Assembly (NCBI GenBank): GCA_002299195.1
Contig: DBOA01000039.1
Span: forward strand, 1-10,287
DNA: 10,287 bases
Direction: 5' to 3'
Source: Sphingomonadales bacterium UBA658
GTDB lineage: Bacteria; Pseudomonadota; Alphaproteobacteria; Sphingomonadales; Sphingomonadaceae
Positions within the stretch are counted from its first letter, which is position 1; every line of letters starts with the position of its first letter. The notes beneath the pieces are model-generated. The model had not been told where the DNA came from. It saw only the letters and a list, made by a program, of their open reading frames with translations, and made no database searches. A program made the position numbers and the translations under genes. This document shows positions 5,752 through 10,287 of this stretch, one piece after another.

Positions 5752-7044
5752 TTACGCAGCTGCTGGAAGCGGTTTGCCGGTGACAGCTTCGGTGATTGAA
5801 TTTGGCAGCGGAAGCGGCCGTTCAATGCGCGAAACGATTGGCAAGATGATCAAGAAGTGGGCGAAATAATACGCTGCCGCAATTTGGCTGAGTACAACCC
5901 ACTGGGTATATGGAGGTTTGCCACCGCAATAGGTCAGGATGGCGAGACTTGGGATCAGACCATACCAGAAGAATTTGCGGAACAATGGACGATAATGTCC
6001 CGAACGCACGGGAGACGTGTCCAGCCAAGGCAGGAAGAACAACAGCAAGATCGAACCGAACATCGCAAGCACGCCCATCAATTTAGCTGGGATGAGTATG
6101 ATGCCGGTGAACGGAATGCCGAAGTCGACCGTGAACGCCTTCAAAATCGCGTAGAAGGGCAAGAAATACCATTCAGGCACAATGTGCGCTGGCGTCGAAA
6201 GCGGGTTCGCCGGAATGTAATTGTCCGGGTGGCCCAGCATATTTGGTGCAAAGAAGGTTACAGCGACGAAGAAGATCAAGAAGATCCCCAAGCCGAAGCC
6301 GTCTTTTGCGGTGTAATATGGGTGGAATGGAACCGTGTCTTGCTCACCCTTTACGCTCACGCCCGTTGGGTTTGACGACCCGGGAATGTGCAATGCCCAA
6401 ATGTGCAAGATGATGACACCAGCAATGACGAATGGCAGCAAATAGTGCAGCGAGAAGAAGCGGTTCAATGCGGCTTGGTCTGGCGCAAAACCGCCCAAGA
6501 GCAGCTGGCGCAGTGGTTCACCCACCAATGGAATCGCGGAGAAGAAGCCCGTGATAACCTGCGCACCCCAGAAGCTCATTTGGCCCCATGGAAGCACATA
6601 GCCCATGAACGCAGTCGCCATCATCAGCAAGAAGATGGTTACGCCCAGCAACCAAATCATTTCGCGCGGTGCTTTGTACGATCCGTAGAAAAGACCGCGG
6701 AAGATATGGATGTACACCACGATGAAGAAGAAGCTTGCGCCGTTCATGTGCGCATAGCGAATAAACCAGCCCGAGTTCACATCACGCATGATGTGCTCAA
6801 CGCTGTTGAACGCGCCATCGACACTTGCATAATAATGCATGGCCAACACGATGCCGGTCACAATCTGGATGACTAAAGCGACGCCCGCAAGGACACCGAA
6901 GTTCCAGAAGTAATTGAGGTTGCGGGGTACCGGATATCCGGCGCCGACCGCGTTATATACAAGGCGTGGCAAAGGAAGACGTTCGTCGACCCATTTGCTC
7001 ACCGTACCCTGCGGTTTATATTCTTGTGCCCAAGGGAAGCTCAT
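5752..7044 (-). CDS. petB: cytochrome b, ubiquinol-cytochrome c reductase subunit
   Basis: Cytochrome b is the eight-helix membrane core of the bc1 complex, carrying both b hemes and the Qo and Qi quinone sites that drive the proton-motive Q cycle. The 430 residues are typical of alphaproteobacteria. It is a separate full-length protein, not a b-c1 fusion as in Bradyrhizobium or a split b6/subunit IV. Heme ligands are His99 and His200, and His113 and His214, each pair 14 residues apart on helices B and D. The Qo-site PEWY motif is at 290-293 and the GYVLPWGQMSFWGA block at 148-161. The C-terminal helices are intact. The start is supported by GAGGAG at 7055-7060, which overlaps the petA stop codon and suggests coupling. 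It lies 14 bases after petA. Confidence 0.99.
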   Translation of the reverse strand: MSFPWAQEYKPQGTVSKWVDERLPLPRLVYNAVGAGYPVPRNLNYFWNFGVLAGVALVIQIVTGIVLAMHYYASVDGAFNSVEHIMRDVNSGWFIRYAHMNGASFFFIVVYIHIFRGLFYGSYKAPREMIWLLGVTIFLLMMATAFMGYVLPWGQMSFWGAQVITGFFSAIPLVGEPLRQLLLGGFAPDQAALNRFFSLHYLLPFVIAGVIILHIWALHIPGSSNPTGVSVKGEQDTVPFHPYYTAKDGFGLGIFLIFFVAVTFFAPNMLGHPDNYIPANPLSTPAHIVPEWYFLPFYAILKAFTVDFGIPFTGIILIPAKLMGVLAMFGSILLLFFLPWLDTSPVRSGHYRPLFRKFFWYGLIPSLAILTYCGGKPPYTQWVVLSQIAAAYYFAHFLIILPIVSRIERPLPLPNSITEAVTGKPLPAAA

Positions 7045-7058
7045 CGCGTTTTAGCTCC

Positions 7059-7709
7059 TCAACCGATTTTGACGACTGTGTCAGAAATGAATGCGAATTC
7101 CGGAACGACAAGATTTGTCGGGGCTGGGCCCTTCCGGATACGTGCGGCGGTATCATAATGCGAACCATGGCATGGGCAGAAATAGCCGCCATATTCACCC
7201 TTAACTTCGCCCGCTGCTGCACCAAGCGGTACGCAACCCAAATGGGTGCAAACGCCAAGGGTAATCAGCCAATTTTCTTTGCCTGGTTTGGTGCGATCAG
7301 CAAGGGTTTGTGGATCGCGCAGCGAACCCACATCAACCTTATTTGCTTCTTCGACTTCAGCAGGCGTCAGATTGCGGATGAACACCGGCTGTTTGCGCCA
7401 GCTGGTCTTAATCGACTGACCTGGCTGGATAGCTGCAACGTCAACCTCGATGGAGGCGAGTGCCAGCACGTCCGCGCTTGCGCTCATCTGCGATACCAAT
7501 GGCATCGCAACCGCTGCTGTACCTACGCCCGCGAAGCTGACGGCGGCGACGTGAATGAAGTCGCGGCGACGAACGCCCGAACCTTCTGCGCCACCATGAT
7601 TCTGGTCCCCAGCTGCAGCTTTCGTTGCGACTGAAGCGGCCGGCGCAGCAGCCGGCTTTTTTACTGCCGGCTTTTTCGCCGTGCTTTTTGTCTTTTTGAC
7701 TGTCGACAT
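7059..7709 (-). CDS. petA: Rieske iron-sulfur subunit of ubiquinol-cytochrome c reductase
   Basis: The [2Fe-2S] subunit of the bc1 complex oxidises ubiquinol at the Qo site and delivers electrons to cytochrome c1. The cluster-binding motifs are CTHLGC (154-159) and CPCHGS (178-183). Ligands are Cys154, His156, Cys178 and His181, with the Cys159-Cys180 disulfide. A twin-arginine motif (RRRDFI, 47-52) precedes the single membrane anchor (about 53-77), as expected for Tat export of a folded Rieske protein. Two features are odd. About 45 residues rich in Lys, Ala and Pro precede the twin arginines, and the usual G-R-I-R-K-G-P-A-P loop reads A-R-I-R-K-G-P-A-P (Ala189). No in-frame ATG, GTG or TTG lies between the start and the Tat motif, and AAGGG sits at 7716-7720, so the extension appears genuine. 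It is the first gene of petABC. Confidence 0.98.
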   Translation of the reverse strand: MSTVKKTKSTAKKPAVKKPAAAPAASVATKAAAGDQNHGGAEGSGVRRRDFIHVAAVSFAGVGTAAVAMPLVSQMSASADVLALASIEVDVAAIQPGQSIKTSWRKQPVFIRNLTPAEVEEANKVDVGSLRDPQTLADRTKPGKENWLITLGVCTHLGCVPLGAAAGEVKGEYGGYFCPCHGSHYDTAARIRKGPAPTNLVVPEFAFISDTVVKIG

Positions 7710-7816
7710 AATCTGCCCTTTTTGCGTTGCGGCGGTTAAACCACAATAGCGTCGAAATCCCGTCTCTCCCCGAACTGAAAAGCATTTCGCCTCACAATTG
7801 GGTCGATTCAGCCGGC

Positions 7817-7846
7817 CTGATAGACGCCTTTAACGGCTTTTGCCAA
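7817..7846 (-). promoter_or_regulatory. candidate sigma70-like promoter for petABC
   Basis: On the minus strand TTGGCA (7841-7846, five of six to consensus) is followed after 18 bp by TATCAG (7817-7822, four of six). Transcription would start near 7810, giving a leader of about 100 bases before petA. This is the best pair I could find in the 285-bp petA/DAHP synthase intergenic region, but the -10 is only moderate. Confidence 0.33.
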
Positions 7847-7852
7847 CAGTGA

Positions 7853-7901
7853 ATTTGGTGTCGCGCATACCAAATAGCGCTATGCTGATTGCATTTTGCA
7901 A
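7853..7901. repeat. cluster of three dyad symmetries between petA and the DAHP synthase gene
   Basis: Three perfect inverted repeats lie close together. ATTTGGT and ACCAAAT are separated by 9 bp (7853-7875). The eight-base palindrome TAGCGCTA (7875-7882) shares the last base of the first repeat. TTGCA and TGCAA are separated by TTT (7889-7901). They are about 95-140 bp upstream of the DAHP synthase start and just upstream of the petA promoter candidate. The first has the size of a dimeric repressor or activator site. I cannot assign a regulator. The rest of this intergenic region shows no leader peptide, riboswitch or RNA gene that I can recognise. Confidence 0.4.
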
Positions 7902-7994
7902 AACCGGCGTAAATTCGCGGCTAATGCTTGCTTCTCGCAACATATTAAGCCTAAAGGGCGCGTCTTTTGAATGAATATTGTTGGAGTAGATCGC

Positions 7995-9368
7995 ATGGCG
8001 ACACCTTGGACGCCGGATAGCTGGAGAAGCGCGACGGGCATTCACATGCCTGAATATAAGGATGCAGCAGCATTAGCCGCAACCGAAGAGACACTGCGCA
8101 ACTATCCGCCGCTGGTTTTTGCAGGCGAAGCGCGCAATTTGACGGCGGATCTGGCCAAGGTAGCCGACGGAAAGGCGTTTTTGTTGCAAGGCGGCGATTG
8201 CGCCGAAAGCTTTGCCGAATTTCATCCCAATAATATCCGCGATACATTCCGCGTCATTCTGCAAATGGCGGTTGTGCTGACCTTTGCGGGCAAGTTGCCG
8301 GTCGTGAAATTGGGCCGGATGGCTGGCCAGTTTGCCAAGCCACGCTCAACCCCCACCGAAACAATCAATGGCATCGAGCTGCCCAGCTATTTCGGCGACA
8401 TTATCAACGACATTGAATTTGTTGCCGAAGGCCGCGAGCCTGACCCGGCGCGGATGATCCGTGCGTACAGCCAGGCCGCATCAACGCTGAACCTGTTGCG
8501 CGCGTTTTCCAATGGTGGTTATGCCAATCTGCAGCAGGTCAATGCGTGGACGCATGATTATATGGGCCGCTCGCCATGGGCGCAGAAATATAAAGAAACC
8601 GCTGACCGCATCAGCGAGGCGCTGGCGTTCATGGAAGCCTGCGGCATCACGCCAGAAACTGTCCCGCAAATTAAGGGCACAAGCTTTTACACCAGCCACG
8701 AGGCATTGTTGTTGCCTTATGAGCAGGCAATGACCCGGCAGGACAGCCTTACGGGTGATTGGTACGATACGTCGGCGCACTTTCTGTGGATCGGCGACCG
8801 CACCCGCTTTGACGGTTCGGCGCATGTCGAATTTTTGCGTGGCATCGGGAACCCAATCGGTATCAAATGTGGGCCAAGCCTTGCACCCGACGCGCTATTG
8901 CGCATGTTGGATGGGTTGAACCCATCGCGCGAAGCAGGCCGGATCACGCTGATCTCGCGTTATGGGTATGACAAGGTTGAAAGCGGATTGCCCACTTTGG
9001 TGCGTGCCGTCCAGCGTGAGGGACATCCGGTTATCTGGTCATGCGATCCGATGCACGGCAATGTCGTCAAATCCGCCAGCGGATATAAAACGCGTCCGTT
9101 CGAGCGTATTTTGGCCGAAGTCCGCGGCTTCTTTGCAGTGCACCGTGCAGAGGGCAGCTTTGGCGGCGGCATCCATATCGAGATGACGGGCCAGAACGTA
9201 ACCGAATGCACGGGCGGTGCGGTTGCCGTGACGGACGAAGGTTTGGCCGATCGGTACCATACGCATTGCGACCCACGGTTGAATGCCGCGCAATCGCTTG
9301 AACTCGCTTTCCTGTTGGCAGACATACTTAATCAGGAAATGACCGAGCGGGCGAAGAAAGCCGCATAA
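7995..9368 (+). CDS. aroG: class II 3-deoxy-7-phosphoheptulonate (DAHP) synthase
   Basis: This enzyme condenses phosphoenolpyruvate and erythrose 4-phosphate to DAHP, the committed first step to chorismate and aromatic amino acids. The ATG at 7995 is chosen over the one at 7971 because TTGGAG lies eight bases upstream (7981-7986) and the product begins MATPWTPDSW, normal for class II. The product has 457 residues, a normal class II length and much longer than E. coli-type class I enzymes. Metal ligands can be read as Cys69 (GGDCAESF, 66-73), His354 (CDPMHGN, 350-356), Glu396 (HIEMTG) and Asp426 (HCDPRLN). The His-Glu and Glu-Asp spacings of 42 and 30 equal those of the Mycobacterium tuberculosis enzyme. 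Other blocks are RMAGQFAKPRS (108-118), GTSFYTSHEALLL (228-240) and WIGDRTRFDGSAH (265-277). Naming of class II genes varies (aroF, aroG, aroH); the enzyme class is certain. It is transcribed alone, divergent from petABC. Confidence 0.97.
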   Translation: MATPWTPDSWRSATGIHMPEYKDAAALAATEETLRNYPPLVFAGEARNLTADLAKVADGKAFLLQGGDCAESFAEFHPNNIRDTFRVILQMAVVLTFAGKLPVVKLGRMAGQFAKPRSTPTETINGIELPSYFGDIINDIEFVAEGREPDPARMIRAYSQAASTLNLLRAFSNGGYANLQQVNAWTHDYMGRSPWAQKYKETADRISEALAFMEACGITPETVPQIKGTSFYTSHEALLLPYEQAMTRQDSLTGDWYDTSAHFLWIGDRTRFDGSAHVEFLRGIGNPIGIKCGPSLAPDALLRMLDGLNPSREAGRITLISRYGYDKVESGLPTLVRAVQREGHPVIWSCDPMHGNVVKSASGYKTRPFERILAEVRGFFAVHRAEGSFGGGIHIEMTGQNVTECTGGAVAVTDEGLADRYHTHCDPRLNAAQSLELAFLLADILNQEMTERAKKAA

Positions 9369-9422
9369 GCATCCGTAAGCGACTGCGGGTTGCTATATCT
9401 GACCCTAGATGTTCGGCCGGAA

Positions 9423-10118
9423 CTAAATCGTCTTGGCGATCGTTTCTAGGCGGTAGCAATACCCGAAGACCGTTGAAATGCGAAAACCGTTTTCAGGCTG
9501 CAGGTGCAGCTTTGAACGCACGCGCGAGATATGCATGTCCAACGTACGCGTCGCCAAGGCCGCGGTCGTCCGCCAAATCGCCTCCATGAGATAATTGCGC
9601 GACAATGTGCGGTTGACATTGCGGAAGAAAAAGTCGGCCAATTCAAACTCTTTGGCCGTCAATGCAATGATTTGCCCATTCATCAAGACCGTCTGTTCAA
9701 TCCGGTTCAAGCGATAGTTGCCGTATGTCGCTTCGGTATCAAACGCGCCACCAATTGCGCCGCAGCGTAATGTCGCACTGATGCGCGCGGCGATAACCGC
9801 GCGGTCTTCTGGCTTACTGATATAATCAGCGGCTCCGGCATAAAGTGCCTCGGTAATGTCTTTTTTCGCAGACCGGTTGGTGATCATCATGACCGGCGGT
9901 TGTTTGGGCAGCGTCTCTTGCATCCATTTCAGGATCTCGAGACCATCTTTGCCGGGCATGTTCCAATCCAGCATCAGCAAATCAAACGGGTCGCTGACCA
10001 AGGTCCGCATAAGTGCGTTCCCATCGGTATATCCAACCGCAGCGTGGCCAAGTTCTTCGACGATTGCTTTCAGATGATGAACCACTTCGGGCTCATCGTC
10101 CGCAATTACTACCCGCAT
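9423..10118 (-). CDS. OmpR/PhoB-family two-component response regulator
   Basis: A 231-residue transcription factor with an N-terminal receiver domain (about 1-120) and a C-terminal winged-helix DNA-binding domain (about 130-226). Receiver landmarks are the acidic pair Asp7-Asp8, the phospho-accepting Asp51 in LMLDWNMPGKDG, Thr80 and Lys102 in the SKPED loop. The effector domain has LTAKEFELADFFF (153-165), a recognition-helix region around TRTLDMHISRVRSKL (190-204) and the wing RISTVFGYCYRLE. There Cys221 replaces the Gly usual before the final Tyr. The partner kinase is not adjacent: the upstream side is a tRNA and the downstream side a convergent DAHP synthase gene, so this is an orphan regulator in this window. 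A GAGGG ribosome-like site lies at 10131-10135, rather far (12 bases) from the ATG. The regulated genes are unknown. The product name should stay at family level. Confidence 0.94.
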   Translation of the reverse strand: MRVVIADDEPEVVHHLKAIVEELGHAAVGYTDGNALMRTLVSDPFDLLMLDWNMPGKDGLEILKWMQETLPKQPPVMMITNRSAKKDITEALYAGAADYISKPEDRAVIAARISATLRCGAIGGAFDTEATYGNYRLNRIEQTVLMNGQIIALTAKEFELADFFFRNVNRTLSRNYLMEAIWRTTAALATRTLDMHISRVRSKLHLQPENGFRISTVFGYCYRLETIAKTI

Positions 10119-10143
10119 ATTTTGGTCCGCCCCTCAGCAAGTT

Positions 10144-10222
10144 GCCGAATATCGGCACCCTTGAGAAAAACATACCGATAAACATTGTGTTACCAGCCGT
10201 AGGCCCAAAACATTTACAATGT
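10144..10222. repeat. dyad symmetries upstream of the response-regulator gene
   Basis: The 149-bp gap between the regulator start and the tRNA contains three short perfect inverted repeats: GCCGA-ATA-TCGGC at 10144-10156, AACA-TTG-TGTT at 10181-10191, and ACATT-TAC-AATGT at 10210-10222. The first falls in the likely leader, the others where a promoter would lie. They could be operators or mere chance in short AT-rich DNA. No clear -35/-10 pair was found here. Confidence 0.3.
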
Positions 10223-10267
10223 CTTACATGTGCGGATGAGGTGCGAAATTGGCGCGGATTGAGGAAA

Positions 10268-10287
10268 TGGCTGGGGCGGCAGGGATC
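10268..10287 (-). tRNA. partial tRNA, 3' end, probably tRNA-Gln (cut by window edge)
   Basis: Read on the minus strand, the last 20 bases end in an encoded CCA (10268-10270), a G discriminator (10271), an acceptor 3' strand CGCCCCA (10272-10278) and a T-stem 3' strand CCTGC (10279-10283). The remaining four bases, GATC, fit the end of a T loop. The implied first base is U pairing with A72, with G73 next, as in bacterial tRNA-Gln and tRNA-Asn. The acceptor sequence UGGGGCG fits Gln better. The anticodon is outside the window. Confidence 0.75.

Noticed and set aside
6388..6876. Long open frames antisense to petB (also 5857-6375)
   Set aside because: They lie inside a clearly conserved cytochrome b gene, have no family features and arise from codon bias on the coding strand.
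7637..7675. GCCGGC repeats followed by T runs on the plus strand, resembling an intrinsic terminator
   Set aside because: They are the reverse complement of Lys-Lys-Pro-Ala codons in petA, and no plus-strand gene lies upstream to be terminated. The shape follows from AAAAAGCCGGC codon repetition.
10267..10287. A plus-strand ATG with GAGGAA nearby, opening a frame MAGAAGI at the window edge
   Set aside because: The same bases fit the 3' end of a tRNA with CCA, discriminator, acceptor strand and T stem on the minus strand, which is a much more specific match.
1..10287. Mobile elements, CRISPR arrays, toxin-antitoxin, defence or biosynthetic gene clusters
   Set aside because: None found: no transposase, integrase, spaced repeats or signature enzymes. 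Nearly all the DNA is explained by housekeeping genes.

Overview
The window looks like ordinary chromosomal DNA from an alphaproteobacterium, most likely a sphingomonad of moderate GC content (Sphingopyxis/Sphingorhabdus-like). This rests on protein style: separate petA, petB and petC genes in an operon, a class II DAHP synthase, trmL-hemF coupling, and a small lipoprotein next to lipB. The genus is an inference. No database search was possible.

Layout. (1) Bases 29-1018, minus strand: lipB (protein octanoylation for lipoate synthesis) followed closely by a small predicted lipoprotein. (2) Bases 1097-1840, plus strand: a polytopic membrane protein, divergent from lipB and convergent with the next block. 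(3) Bases 1803-3739, minus strand: a tight trmL-hemF-GNAT operon (tRNA wobble methylation, aerobic heme synthesis, an acetyltransferase) behind a good sigma70-like promoter. (4) Bases 3936-4746, minus strand: an exported five-loop EF-hand protein with a tandem 11-bp repeat in its promoter, then tRNA-Gly(UCC). (5) Bases 4815-7709, minus strand: petABC, the complete set of catalytic subunits of the cytochrome bc1 complex, ending in a clear intrinsic terminator. (6) Bases 7995-9365 plus stop, plus strand: a class II DAHP synthase, first step of the shikimate pathway, divergent from petA across a 285-bp intergenic region rich in dyad symmetry. (7) Bases 9423-10118, minus strand: an OmpR-type response regulator with no kinase in view. 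(8) From 10268 to the window edge: the 3' end of a tRNA on the minus strand, probably tRNA-Gln.

Common thread. Several genes serve aerobic respiration: the bc1 complex, HemF-made heme that it needs, and lipoylation of the dehydrogenases that feed it. The rest are housekeeping genes. I see no phage, transposon, CRISPR, toxin-antitoxin, defence or biosynthetic cluster, and no convincing new system. The points most worth a second look are the 7+4 direct repeats in front of the EF-hand gene, the architecture of that EF-hand protein, the lysine/alanine/proline-rich extension in front of the Rieske Tat signal, and the dyads between petA and the DAHP synthase gene.
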